A stretch of DNA of 64,000 bases from contig NZ_CALPDB010000004.1 in NCBI RefSeq assembly GCF_943193155.1, forward strand, positions 1 through 64,000, written 5' to 3'. Shown one piece after another: positions 38,718 through 47,588 of this stretch (within the stretch, counting starts at the first letter, position 1; every line of letters begins with the position of its first letter). Origin of the DNA: Veillonella intestinalis. GTDB taxonomy: Bacteria > Bacillota > Negativicutes > Veillonellales > Veillonellaceae. The translations under genes and the position numbers were made by a program. The notes under the pieces were generated by a model. That model was not told the DNA's origin. It ran no database searches and was given only the letters and a program-made list of their open reading frames with translations.

Positions 38718-39581
38718 ATGGTAAGATCATTACGAGATAAACATAAAGTGGGTCAATTCACAATTACTGTTGAATTAGACCCACCTAAGAGTGCTTCTGT
38801 AACAAAGACGTTTAAGGAAGCAGCTCAATTAATTGATAAAGTTGATGCTATTAATATTGCAGATTGTCCGATGGCAAAATTGCGTATGAGTCCTATAGCT
38901 TTAGCTCATTTAATAAAATTCCGAGCCCAGATAGATACAATTTTTCACTTAACTTGTCGTGACCGTAATATTTTAGGTTTGCAAGCTGAATTATTAGGGG
39001 CGGCTGCCTTGGGGGTTAATAATATATTGACTCTTACTGGTGATGAGCCTTCACGAGGCGATCATCCTGAGGCAAAGGCTGTATTTGAAGTTGATTCCAT
39101 GGGACTATTACAGATTGCCCATACATTAAATAAAGGTTTTGATTTAGCAGGTAATCCTTTAGATGAAGCCACTAATTTTTATATTGGTACTACCGGTAAT
39201 CCTGGGGCGGACGATTTAGAAGAGGAAAAAGCTAAGCTTATTCGTAAAATAGAGGCAGGAGCCAACTTTATTCAGACACAACCTATTTATGATTTAGAGA
39301 AGGCAAAACGTTTTGTAGATATGATTTCGCCCTTAGGAGTGCCCGTGATGTTGGGCTTAATTCCTCTGAAAAGTTTTAAAATGGCAAATTACTTACATAC
39401 AAAGGTGCCAGGCATTTCTTTGACGGAAGATATTTTAAAACGTATGGAAGAGGGTGGCAAAGAAGCGGGGTTAGAGATTGCCTTAGAAACATTATTGGAG
39501 ATAAAGAACATTGCTCAGGGCGTTCATATTATGCCTCTTAATGATATTCAGACGGTCCTTTACCTTATTGATCATATATAA
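38718..39581 (+). CDS. metF: Methylenetetrahydrofolate reductase family (MetF-like)
   Basis: This 287-residue TIM-barrel flavoprotein supplies methyltetrahydrofolate to MetH. Motifs include ELDPPK near the N terminus, the TCRDRN and LTLTGDEPSRGDHP segments, and IRKIEAGANFIQTQPIYDL near 190. It is 85 bp downstream of metH in the same orientation, so it probably falls under SAM-riboswitch control as well. The FAD-dependent ferredoxin or NADH electron source is not evident. Confidence 0.85.
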   Translation: MVRSLRDKHKVGQFTITVELDPPKSASVTKTFKEAAQLIDKVDAINIADCPMAKLRMSPIALAHLIKFRAQIDTIFHLTCRDRNILGLQAELLGAAALGVNNILTLTGDEPSRGDHPEAKAVFEVDSMGLLQIAHTLNKGFDLAGNPLDEATNFYIGTTGNPGADDLEEEKAKLIRKIEAGANFIQTQPIYDLEKAKRFVDMISPLGVPVMLGLIPLKSFKMANYLHTKVPGISLTEDILKRMEEGGKEAGLEIALETLLEIKNIAQGVHIMPLNDIQTVLYLIDHI

Positions 39582-39656
39582 ATTATGGAATTAAATTGAA
39601 TATAATTTTATTAGTTTTTTCGTTCTTGTTAGCTTTTATTAGGTTTTTATTGATTT

Positions 39657-39695
39657 GCCTCCTTTAAAATATAAGTTTTAAGGGAGGCTAATTTT
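39657..39695 (+). terminator. Terminator after metF
   Basis: GCCTCCTTTAAAA (39657-39669) pairs with TTTTAAGGGAGGC (39676-39688) with one wobble pair, followed by TAATTTTAT. It separates the methionine operon from the parS region. Confidence 0.65.
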
Positions 39696-39700
39696 ATAAA

Positions 39701-39716
39701 TGTTTCACGTGAAACA
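39701..39716. other. parS: parS centromere site 1
   Basis: TGTTTCACGTGAAACA is a perfect 16-bp palindrome identical to the ParB-binding parS consensus. It lies about 190 bp upstream of parA and about 12 kb from the dnaA region. Confidence 0.95.
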
Positions 39717-39747
39717 TTTATAAAATAGAATTGAAGGGGAAGAACGT

Positions 39748-39780
39748 ATGAAAATTGATAAAGATACGATTGAAATTTGA
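39748..39780 (+). CDS. Ten-codon open reading frame between the two parS sites
   Basis: An ATG at 39748 with a fair upstream site (AGGGGAAG) opens the frame MKIDKDTIEI and stops at 39778-39780. It could be a leader peptide or a remnant. Nothing beyond the start signal supports translation. Confidence 0.25.
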   Translation: MKIDKDTIEI

Positions 39781-39789
39781 AAAATTTAA

Positions 39790-39805
39790 TGTTTCACGTG
39801 AAACA
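39790..39805. other. parS: parS centromere site 2
   Basis: This is a second perfect TGTTTCACGTGAAACA, 73 bp after the first and about 100 bp upstream of parA. Paired sites next to parAB should load ParB and nucleate the partition complex. Confidence 0.95.
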
Positions 39806-39859
39806 TTTTTATTAAAACGGTGAAATTATTGTATTTTACAAGTTTTTATCTGGTGAGTA

Positions 39860-39868
39860 TGGTATAAT
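39860..39868 (+). promoter_or_regulatory. Extended -10 promoter for parAB
   Basis: TGGTATAAT is a consensus extended -10 element about 40 bp before the parA start codon. No good -35 is at 17 bp. It is close enough to parS for ParB autoregulation. Confidence 0.6.
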
Positions 39869-39906
39869 ATTTTGTGTGTTTAATATTAAGAAACTGAGGT
39901 GAGCCT

Positions 39907-40668
39907 GTGGGAAAGATTATAGCAATTACTAATCAAAAAGGTGGCGTAGGAAAAACAACGACATCGGTTAATTTAAGTGCTTGTATTGCCAAATTGGGCA
40001 AAAAAGTTCTGCTTATAGATATGGATCCACAGGGCAATGCTTCGAGTGGTCTTGGTATTGATAAAGATAATTTAGATACTTGTATTTATGATGTACTAAT
40101 TAATGGCATGGCTGTAGGAGAGGTAGTTGTTCCTACAGCTATTAAAAAGCTTAAAATTGCACCGGCATCGATTGATTTAGCTGGCGCTGGTGTTGAATTA
40201 GTTGGTTTACCAAAGCGTGAATACATTTTGAAAAAAGCTTTAAAATCAATTAAAGATGATTATGATTATATATTTATCGACTGTCCCCCATCCTTAGATT
40301 TGCTTACATTAAATGCTTTAGTTGCAGCTAATGGTGTTTTGATTCCTATACAGAGTGAATTTTACGCTTTGGAAGGGGTAAGCCAGTTGATGAATACTAT
40401 TAATTTGGTAAAAAAATCCTTAAATGAAAAATTGGACGTAGAAGGTGTTTTATTAACCATGTTTGATGGACGTACTAATTTATCCATTCAAGTGGCTGAT
40501 GAAGTTAAAAAATATTTTACGACCAAAGTATATAAGACAATTATTCCTCGTAATGTGCGTTTGAGTGAAGCACCTAGTTATGGTGAGCCGATTATTATTT
40601 ATGATCCTAAGTCTAAAGGGGCCGAAGTATATATGAAGTTAGCGAAGGAGGTCTTGAAAAATGGCTAG
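39907..40668 (+). CDS. parA: Chromosome partitioning ATPase ParA/Soj
   Basis: This 253-residue protein has the deviant Walker A KGGVGKTTTSVNL (about 11-23), Walker A' LLIDMDPQGN and Walker B YIFIDCPPSL. It drives chromosome segregation with ParB. The start is GTG with GAGGTG upstream. It overlaps parB by 8 bp. Confidence 0.96.
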   Translation: MGKIIAITNQKGGVGKTTTSVNLSACIAKLGKKVLLIDMDPQGNASSGLGIDKDNLDTCIYDVLINGMAVGEVVVPTAIKKLKIAPASIDLAGAGVELVGLPKREYILKKALKSIKDDYDYIFIDCPPSLDLLTLNALVAANGVLIPIQSEFYALEGVSQLMNTINLVKKSLNEKLDVEGVLLTMFDGRTNLSIQVADEVKKYFTTKVYKTIIPRNVRLSEAPSYGEPIIIYDPKSKGAEVYMKLAKEVLKNG

Positions 40669-41644
40669 AGATACTAAGAAAAAAGGTGGCCTAGGTAGAG
40701 GTGTTCTTTCGCTAATGCCACAAGCTGATGCTAAAGAGGTATTGGTTAGTGAGGAAATAAAAAATAAGCAAACCGGGCTAGTAGAATTAGCCCTGACAGA
40801 TATTACACCAAATCCAAATCAGCCACGGCGTCATTTTTTAGAAGATGAAATGGCTACATTAGTAGAGTCAATAAAACAGCATGGCTTAATTCAGCCTATT
40901 GTGGTGAGTAAGCAGGGAGATATATATCAAATTGTAGCTGGTGAACGTCGTTGGCGGGCAGCTCAATTAGCTGGTTTTACCACTATTCCTGTAGTTATTA
41001 AAGATTACAGTTCAGAACAAATTACAGAAATTGCATTAGTTGAAAATCTACAGCGTCAAGATTTAGACCCTGTAGAAGAAGCGTATGCGTATAAGCGGTT
41101 GATGGAAACGTTTAAAAAGACGCAAGAGGAAATAGCTAGCCGTCTTGGACGAAGTCGTTCTCATGTGGCTAATATGGTACGTCTTTTAAATTTACCAGAT
41201 TTTGTGTTGGTGGAATTATCGGTAGGAGATATTACTATTGGCCAAGCAAGACCTTTGTTAAGTTTAAAAAATAAAGAGTTACAGAAAGAAGCGTTGCAGT
41301 TAATTAAAGAGAAAGAATTAACGGCAAGACAAGTAGAAACTCTAGTTAAGAAGTTATTAGAGGATAAGCAGCAACAGGGACAAAAAGCTAAGCAAAACCC
41401 ACATAATACAGCTGAATTACGAGCGATTATGGATCGTTTAAAGGTAAGTTTAGGTATGCCTGTAGATATAAAAGTAAAAGTAGGTAAAAAAGTACAAGGG
41501 AAGATGGAGATAGCCTTTAAAAATGAAGAAGAACTGGCTTATCTTATCGAATATTTAGAGGCCCAAGGGATGGGTGAAGTTAAGGGAGCTTCCCCTGCAC
41601 ACGATGAATCTGAGGATATAGGTTCAATTTCATTTCACGTTTAA
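40661..41644 (+). CDS. parB: Chromosome partitioning protein ParB/Spo0J
   Basis: This 327-residue CTP-dependent DNA clamp recognises parS. The N-terminal domain has NPNQPRRHF and the CTPase motif GERRWRAAQ (about 91-99). The helix-turn-helix TQEEIASRLGRSRSHVANM is near 150-168. A basic linker and C-terminal dimerisation domain follow. AAGGAGG within parA precedes the ATG. Confidence 0.96.
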   Translation: MARDTKKKGGLGRGVLSLMPQADAKEVLVSEEIKNKQTGLVELALTDITPNPNQPRRHFLEDEMATLVESIKQHGLIQPIVVSKQGDIYQIVAGERRWRAAQLAGFTTIPVVIKDYSSEQITEIALVENLQRQDLDPVEEAYAYKRLMETFKKTQEEIASRLGRSRSHVANMVRLLNLPDFVLVELSVGDITIGQARPLLSLKNKELQKEALQLIKEKELTARQVETLVKKLLEDKQQQGQKAKQNPHNTAELRAIMDRLKVSLGMPVDIKVKVGKKVQGKMEIAFKNEEELAYLIEYLEAQGMGEVKGASPAHDESEDIGSISFHV

Positions 41645-41675
41645 TGCGTATAATAGAGGCAGGTAGTAAGAAGCG

Positions 41676-42899
41676 ATGACAACAATGGAACAAACGCCAA
41701 AAGCTAATAGAGTTCATATCGGATTTTTTGGACGGTGTAATGCAGGTAAATCAACCTTGATTAATATGTTAACAGGGCAACCTATAGCTCTTGTTTCTGA
41801 TGTAGCAGGGACAACAACAGACCCAGTGAGTAAGGCTATGGAAATTTTGCCATTAGGGCCTGTTGTTATTACAGACACCGCAGGTGTAGATGATACATCA
41901 GAATTAGGTCCTTTGCGCATTGGTAAGACGAAAGAGTTATTGCCACGCATAAATATGGCGGTGTATGTGTTAAAAACAGATGCAGCACCTAGTGAAGCTG
42001 ATATAGCTTGGCTTAGTTTGTTACAAGCAAAAAAAGTGACTACCTTATTGGTACTTAATGAAGTCGATGCCATTGATGGTGATACCTATATGGCGCAAAA
42101 TGCTGATGTATTGCGTGATTTTAAGCTTCCTTATATAAGTGCAAATTTATTACATAAGGAGCAACAAGGGGCAATTTTAAATCAATTAGGCTCTATGCGA
42201 CCTAAAGATCAAGAGGAACAGAGTCTATTAGCTGGCTTAGTAGAACCTCATGATTTAATTGTATTAGTTTGCCCTATTGATGCAGCGGCACCTAAAGGTC
42301 GGCTTATTTTACCGCAAGTACAAATGATTCGTGAAATTTTAGATGCTCATGGTATGAGTTTAGTTGTTCAAACGGAAGAAGTAGCAGCTTCGTTAGCTAA
42401 ATTAGGAGTTAAACCTAAATTAGTTATTACAGATTCGCAGGCTTTTGAAGCCGTAGCGGCACAAGTGCCAGAGGATATTCCATTAACTTCTTTTTCAATT
42501 TTAATGGCCCGTTTTAAAGGGGATTTGAAAACCTTAGCAGCTGGTGTTAAAGCGGTGAAAGAACTAAAAAGTGGTGCAAAAGTTCTGATTAGTGAAGGTT
42601 GTACCCATCATCGTCAATGTGATGATATTGGTAGTGTAAAAATTCCACGCTGGCTTAAGCAAGCTGGTCATGAAAATTTAGACTTGCAATGGACTAGCGG
42701 TGGTGCATTTCCAGATGATGTACGGTCTTTTGATTTAATTATTCATTGTGGCGCTTGTATGTTGACTCGTCGTGAAGTATTGCGGCGTTTAGAAGTTTCA
42801 CAAGAACAAGGTGTGCCAATTGTAAATTATGGCGTGCTAATTGCGTCATTACATGGTATACTAGACCGTGCCCTTAGTCCCTTTGCGGCTGAATTATAA
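41676..42899 (+). CDS. hydF: [FeFe]-hydrogenase maturation GTPase HydF
   Basis: This 407-residue scaffold carries and transfers the diiron subcluster to hydrogenase. The GTPase domain has GRCNAGKST (about 19-27), DVAGTTTDP and DTAGV. The cluster-binding residues C309-x-H311 and H357-C358-x-x-C361 are both intact. No hydE, hydG or hydrogenase gene is in this window, so the system is dispersed. It implies an [FeFe]-hydrogenase and H2 metabolism in this organism. Confidence 0.92.
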   Translation: MTTMEQTPKANRVHIGFFGRCNAGKSTLINMLTGQPIALVSDVAGTTTDPVSKAMEILPLGPVVITDTAGVDDTSELGPLRIGKTKELLPRINMAVYVLKTDAAPSEADIAWLSLLQAKKVTTLLVLNEVDAIDGDTYMAQNADVLRDFKLPYISANLLHKEQQGAILNQLGSMRPKDQEEQSLLAGLVEPHDLIVLVCPIDAAAPKGRLILPQVQMIREILDAHGMSLVVQTEEVAASLAKLGVKPKLVITDSQAFEAVAAQVPEDIPLTSFSILMARFKGDLKTLAAGVKAVKELKSGAKVLISEGCTHHRQCDDIGSVKIPRWLKQAGHENLDLQWTSGGAFPDDVRSFDLIIHCGACMLTRREVLRRLEVSQEQGVPIVNYGVLIASLHGILDRALSPFAAEL

Positions 42900-42947
42900 C
42901 ATTGTAAATTCATTATATTCGTATAATTTAAAATAGAAAGGCAAATC

Positions 42948-43469
42948 ATGTTAGAAAATATGCAACTTTGGATCGTCATTGGTGGCGGTTTATTACTCAT
43001 TGTATTATTTCTTTATTGCCTCGTATTGCAGAGTAAAATAAATTCGCTTAGTAAACGATATGAATATTTTATGCGCGGCGAAAATGGCAGTAGTTTAGAA
43101 CGGAAATTATCCGTGGAAATTAAAGAGTTGCGCGATGCTGCCGAATCCATTGAAAATTTATTTCAACAGCAACAAGCAATTCAAACAACACAACATAACA
43201 CATTTCAAAAGATTGGCTTTGTTAAATATAATGCCTTTGAAAATATTGGCAATGATTTATCCTTTTCCGTTACTTTATTAGATGGAAATAATAATGGGAT
43301 TTGTATATCTAGTGTATACGGTCGTAGTGAATCACGTATTTTTAGTAAACCTATTGTAAAAGGTAAAAGTTTGGCAAGCCTTTCACAAGAAGAAATGGAA
43401 AGTTTACAAGAAGCACTAGGTACAAAGAGTAATGAAGAAGCGTTGATTAGTGCTTCGGTGGTTAAATAA
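42948..43469 (+). CDS. DUF4446 family membrane-anchored protein
   Basis: This 173-residue protein has one N-terminal transmembrane helix (about 8-27), a helical segment, and a cytoplasmic domain with GFVKYNAFENIGNDLSFSV (about 90-108) and LDGNNNGICISSVYGR, characteristic of DUF4446. The family often lies near parB in Firmicutes. Its function is not known. Confidence 0.8.
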   Translation: MLENMQLWIVIGGGLLLIVLFLYCLVLQSKINSLSKRYEYFMRGENGSSLERKLSVEIKELRDAAESIENLFQQQQAIQTTQHNTFQKIGFVKYNAFENIGNDLSFSVTLLDGNNNGICISSVYGRSESRIFSKPIVKGKSLASLSQEEMESLQEALGTKSNEEALISASVVK

Positions 43470-43490
43470 AAGATAGGATGTGGTGATAGT

Positions 43491-44462
43491 ATGAAACTAC
43501 CAGGCTTTTTGGCACAGCAGGTGCAAAGTCAGGGCGATTCGTACACGCTGCAAATGACTAAAAAACAATTTCGTTTAGTAGTTGGCATTATTGTTGCTAT
43601 TGTAGTGGTAGCCCTTATATTTGGTATTTGGGGGATTTCACGACAAGCAGAGGTAATGCAACTTCGTCAACAAACACAATTGCAAACTGAACAATTAAAG
43701 TTATTGCAGCAAAAGACAGAAATTTTAGATAAGAAGATGGAATCTCTTGATCAATTAGACAAGGAGATTCGTCAAATGGTAAAGGGTTCTGAAAGCGGTA
43801 CTATACCACAAGGTGGTGGGGAAGCTCAGACGCCTACGACAAGTAGTGATAAAGAAGAGCCTGGCGGTGCTAGTTCAGTAGCCGCAAGCTCTAATCCAAC
43901 TTCAGTAACGAGTTTATCAGCTAAATTATCCCACTTAGATAGGGTAGCACAACAACGAATGGCTTCATTTTATATGTTGCGTAATATTTTACGTGATGGA
44001 GCGGGCCAAAATATTCGTGATTTGCAGTCTGTAGCGTTTGCTTCTAATAATCCTGGGGCTACAACTACAATGCCTTCAATTTGGCCAACTAAAGGGGTTA
44101 TTACCTCTAGTTTTGGTGGTCGTGTTGATCCTGTATATGGTGGGGCAGCCACTCATGAAGGATTGGATATTGCTAATGATTATGGCACACCAATTATGGC
44201 AACAGCGGCAGGTACGGTTACTTTTGCTGGTAGTACAAGTGGCGGCTATGGTAATTTAGTTGAAATTGATCATGGCAATGGTTTCGTCACTCGTTATGGT
44301 CATACATCGGTGGTATTAGTGCATGAAGGTATGCAAGTAAAACAAGGGGATACGGTAGCTTTAATGGGGAGTACTGGAAAGAGCACCGGCAGTCATTTGC
44401 ACTATGAAGTGAATATTAATGGTGTAGCGGTAGATCCTATGTTATTCTTGCCCATTCAATAA
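43491..44462 (+). CDS. M23 (LytM-type) metallopeptidase, membrane-anchored
   Basis: This 323-residue envelope protein has a transmembrane helix at about 29-48, a coiled coil (about 52-95), a low-complexity S/T/G stretch, and a C-terminal M23 domain (about 210-320). Zinc ligands are visible in HEGLDI and HLHYEV. It likely cleaves peptide cross-links in peptidoglycan or activates another hydrolase. It is 21 bp after the DUF4446 gene. Confidence 0.88.
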   Translation: MKLPGFLAQQVQSQGDSYTLQMTKKQFRLVVGIIVAIVVVALIFGIWGISRQAEVMQLRQQTQLQTEQLKLLQQKTEILDKKMESLDQLDKEIRQMVKGSESGTIPQGGGEAQTPTTSSDKEEPGGASSVAASSNPTSVTSLSAKLSHLDRVAQQRMASFYMLRNILRDGAGQNIRDLQSVAFASNNPGATTTMPSIWPTKGVITSSFGGRVDPVYGGAATHEGLDIANDYGTPIMATAAGTVTFAGSTSGGYGNLVEIDHGNGFVTRYGHTSVVLVHEGMQVKQGDTVALMGSTGKSTGSHLHYEVNINGVAVDPMLFLPIQ

Positions 44463-44538
44463 TTAATAGTATGTATTTTAATTTCTATAGTGCCTTAAGG
44501 TGTTGTAAGAGATATTTAATTAGTAATTTAAAGCAATG

Positions 44539-44586
44539 AATGCTGAAGTCATGTAAAATGGGCATGACTTCAGCATTATTTTTTTG
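44539..44586 (+). terminator. Terminator after the M23 peptidase gene
   Basis: AATGCTGAAGTCATG (44539-44553) pairs perfectly with 44563-44577 and is followed by a seven-T run. Confidence 0.92.
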
Positions 44587-44665
44587 AAATATACCCTTTT
44601 TATATAACGCGAAACAAACAGATGTGGTAAAATAATAATATATGATTATATTGAGGAGGTCTATG

Positions 44666-45244
44666 ATGAATACGTATGTGCAAGTCTATACGGGTGATGG
44701 TAAAGGTAAAACGACAGCAGCCATGGGTCTTGCTATTCGTGCTTTAGGGGCAGGTAAAAAAGTTTTATTTTTACAATTTATGAAATCTAAAGTATATAGT
44801 GAACATAATATTTTACCAAACTTACCAAATATGACCTTAGAAACGGTAGGTAAGCCGTTTTTCATTATTCAAGAAGGGGTAAAATCAAAAGAAGAATTAG
44901 CTCGCTGGGGTGATGAAGTAGTGGTATTTCCTGTAGGTAAGCCACCGGCAGATTATGTAGCATTAATCGCTAAAGGTATGGAGCGCGCTAAAGAAGCAAT
45001 TTCCTCAGGTGAATATGATTTAGTAGTTCTCGATGAATATGTAATGGCTTTATTCTTTGATTTAATTACGCGAAAAGAGACAGAAGATTTATTGGCTCAT
45101 CGTTCATCGAATACAGAAGTTGTATTTACAGGGCGAGGCGCCCCTGATTGGCTCATTGAAACAGCCGATTTAGTTACTTCTATGGAAGAAGTGAAACATT
45201 ATTACCAACAAGGTGTGTTAGCACGTTTAGGTATTGAAAACTAA
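44666..45244 (+). CDS. cobO: Cob(I)yrinic acid a,c-diamide adenosyltransferase (CobO/BtuR)
   Basis: This 192-residue enzyme adenosylates corrinoids. It has the P-loop TGDGKGKTTAAMG near the N terminus, LFLQFMK, and YDLVVLDEYV, all typical of the CobA/CobO/BtuR family. Of two adjacent ATG codons, 44666 has the better spacing (6 bp) to GAGGAGGT. It fits a B12-using metabolism, together with metH. No other cobalamin genes are adjacent. Confidence 0.9.
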   Translation: MNTYVQVYTGDGKGKTTAAMGLAIRALGAGKKVLFLQFMKSKVYSEHNILPNLPNMTLETVGKPFFIIQEGVKSKEELARWGDEVVVFPVGKPPADYVALIAKGMERAKEAISSGEYDLVVLDEYVMALFFDLITRKETEDLLAHRSSNTEVVFTGRGAPDWLIETADLVTSMEEVKHYYQQGVLARLGIEN

Positions 45245-45374
45245 ATAGAAGATTTTTTGATAAAATAAAGGATTTTCTTATTCTCATGGAGAATATTTAA
45301 AAGAATGCCTTTTTGAGGATAGAAGAAGTACAGCGGATATAGAGAAAACCGCAAAGATTGTAATAGGAGGGTAG

Positions 45375-46373
45375 GTGTTGCCTGTGACCGGATTAGCCAT
45401 AGTGCTACTGGTTATTTTTATTCTGATCGTTGTTGCTATTTTTAACCCTATTAGCTATGCTGTAGAATTGGTGACTCGTAAGCCATATAAATTCCGCTTT
45501 TATATCCAATGGTGGGGTAAAATGTTCCGTATACATTTTATATATGAACAAGGTAAACCGTTTTTTAAAGAAGTATATATTTTGCGCAAAGCCAAATTAG
45601 GCGCTGTACGAGATTATGAAGATTGGCTATCTCGCCGTGTGGCAGAAGAAACGGAAGATCCTGATGAATCTAAAGTATATGAAGAGGAATTAGAGCCTTA
45701 TCGGACACAAGTAGAAGAACCAACTACAGAAACCGTTAAAGTTGTTAAACAGGTTCGCTTTGATGCGGAAGGGAATCCCATTGAACGAATTGAAGAAACT
45801 ATGGAGAAACCAATCAAATCTACCTTTGGTAGTAATGTTGAAAATCCATCAAAAACTGAGACGGAAACAGCTAATAAAGAGGTAGTGGCTACAGAAGATA
45901 CAACAACAGAAGAAGCTACCGAAGCAAAAATTAAAAAAGAAGAAGACCCTCATAAACGTTGGTGGTTAAAACATGTGTTGAATGGTGCTTTGTATGAAAA
46001 GCTTTTATTAGTAACTAAACGTTGCTACAATCATTCTAAGCCACGTTACTGTCATATTGAAGGTCAATTTGGCACGGGTGACCCTTATAAAATGGGATTA
46101 ACCGCTGCAGCTTTATATTCTATTTGGCCTGAAAAAATGGCGCATGTAGAATTGAGTTATGTAGAGCCAATTTGCAAAGGTAGTTTTGAAATTCGTGGAC
46201 ATATTAGCCCTGGTGTCTTAGCTTGGTATGGGACTTTATTTGCTGTATCTCAACCAGTACGAGCGTTATTAATTGATGCGGTAAAAGCTGGTTGGCGCTA
46301 TCGCAAAGCGCAAAAAGCTAAGAAGCAAGCTGAGGCAAATACAGACGATAATGATAAAGCTATGGCAGCTTAA
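45375..46373 (+). CDS. DUF2953 (YtfI-like) protein
   Basis: This 332-residue protein has an N-terminal transmembrane helix (about 5-25), a region with IQWWGKMFRIHFIY, an acidic disordered linker rich in E, T and K (about 95-195), and a C-terminal domain with GTGDPYKMGLTAAALYSIW typical of DUF2953. The start is one of three closely spaced codons (GTG 45375, TTG 45378, GTG 45384) after AGGAGGG. It precedes a GerW/YtfJ gene, the same pairing as ytfI-ytfJ in Bacillus. Confidence 0.75.
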   Translation: MLPVTGLAIVLLVIFILIVVAIFNPISYAVELVTRKPYKFRFYIQWWGKMFRIHFIYEQGKPFFKEVYILRKAKLGAVRDYEDWLSRRVAEETEDPDESKVYEEELEPYRTQVEEPTTETVKVVKQVRFDAEGNPIERIEETMEKPIKSTFGSNVENPSKTETETANKEVVATEDTTTEEATEAKIKKEEDPHKRWWLKHVLNGALYEKLLLVTKRCYNHSKPRYCHIEGQFGTGDPYKMGLTAAALYSIWPEKMAHVELSYVEPICKGSFEIRGHISPGVLAWYGTLFAVSQPVRALLIDAVKAGWRYRKAQKAKKQAEANTDDNDKAMAA

Positions 46374-46439
46374 TATTCAGAATAAAATAACGAAACCATA
46401 ACTGGTGTGAAGTACACATGCAATATAAGGAGGATACTC

Positions 46440-46814
46440 ATGGAAAATAAATGCACTTTTATTAAAGATAATTTGGAGCCAATTTTTGAAAAATTCAAAG
46501 ATATGATTAAAGTAGAAACTGTGGTAGGTGAAGCGATTCAAATTGGCGATGCTACATTAGTTCCTTTTGTTGATGTAACTATGGGCTTTGGTAGCGGTGG
46601 CGCTGGTAAAGCTGAATGTGGCGGTGCTGGTGGCGGCGCTAAAATGGAACCTACAGCTATTCTTGTAATTAAAGGTGAACGTGTTGAACTCTTCAACATT
46701 AAAGGTTCTGCTAAATACAGCGGTTTTGATCGTCTTATTGGTATGGTTCCTGAAGTAATCTCTAAATTAAAGAAGGATAAATATATTTACATCAATGAAA
46801 ATGATGAAAAATAA
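46440..46814 (+). CDS. ytfJ: GerW/YtfJ family protein
   Basis: This 124-residue protein has the family's glycine-rich centre (VDVTMGFGSGGAG, then AGGGAKMEPTAILVIKG). In sporulating Firmicutes it is known as sporulation protein YtfJ or GerW. ATG 46440 follows ATAAGGAGG; an upstream in-frame ATG at 46407 lacks a site. Its role outside sporulation is not established. Confidence 0.85.
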   Translation: MENKCTFIKDNLEPIFEKFKDMIKVETVVGEAIQIGDATLVPFVDVTMGFGSGGAGKAECGGAGGGAKMEPTAILVIKGERVELFNIKGSAKYSGFDRLIGMVPEVISKLKKDKYIYINENDEK

Positions 46815-47022
46815 GAAATAATCTCCAATATTAATTAATTTTGAATAAAATTAATTCTTTCATGTGAGATTCATTATCAATAGGTAAGATGTATACATAG
46901 ACAAAAATAAATGTGTAAAAAGAGAATTTATTTTGTCATGTATTGTAGTTTACTCACATTTTTGTTACTATAAAGAGTATAGAGTAATGTAGGCTCTAGA
47001 TTTGTAAGGAGGTCTTTGGGAC

Positions 47023-47472
47023 ATGAATTTTAAAAAGAATCTTGCTGCTTTAGCAGTTATTGGAACAATTGGTTTGGGTGCAGCTAGCGCAGCTAACGTA
47101 GGCGTAGTTAATATGAGTCAAGTAATGCAATCTTACCCTGGTTATGGTGCTATTCAGATGCAGGCTCAAAAAGTTCAACAGGAATATGCGCCTAAACTTC
47201 AGAAATTAGAAACTGAAATTAATGCTATTAAAGATGAAAAAGCTAAACAGGAAGCTATTGATAAAAAATATGCACCAGTAGCTCAGAAATACAATGAAGA
47301 AATGAATAAAATCTTCGCTCCTGTAGATAGCAAAATCCAAGAAAAATTGGATCAAGTACGTGCTCAGAAAAACTTACCATTCATCGTAGCTAACCCTAGC
47401 GTAATCGTAAGCATCGAGCCAAACTCTACTGCTGAAAACATCACTGATGATGTAATTGCTTTGTTAAAATAA
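47023..47472 (+). CDS. Skp/OmpH-like periplasmic chaperone
   Basis: This 149-residue protein has a signal peptide of about 23 residues ending AASA. A helical, charged region with VGVVNMSQVMQSYPGY and long alternating K/E/Q helices follows, as in OmpH/Skp proteins that escort outer-membrane proteins. It is direct evidence for an outer membrane. It is monocistronic, with AAGGAGG before the start and a double terminator after it. Confidence 0.8.
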   Translation: MNFKKNLAALAVIGTIGLGAASAANVGVVNMSQVMQSYPGYGAIQMQAQKVQQEYAPKLQKLETEINAIKDEKAKQEAIDKKYAPVAQKYNEEMNKIFAPVDSKIQEKLDQVRAQKNLPFIVANPSVIVSIEPNSTAENITDDVIALLK

Positions 47473-47497
47473 TAGCAGTTAACAAATTGAATCAGTA

Positions 47498-47562
47498 AAG
47501 GGACTGCCTTAGGGCAGTCCCTTATAAAAAGAGAGCCAAGGATTTCCTTGGCTCTCTTTTGT
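47498..47562. terminator. Two consecutive terminators between convergent genes
   Basis: The first stem is AAGGGACTGCC (47498-47508) with 47513-47523. The second is AAAAGAGAGCCAAGG (47527-47541) with 47546-47560, flanked by A and T runs so that it works in both directions. They serve the Skp-like gene and the convergent cupin gene. Confidence 0.9.
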
Positions 47563-47588
47563 TATGTATTGTTTTATAACTATGTATT

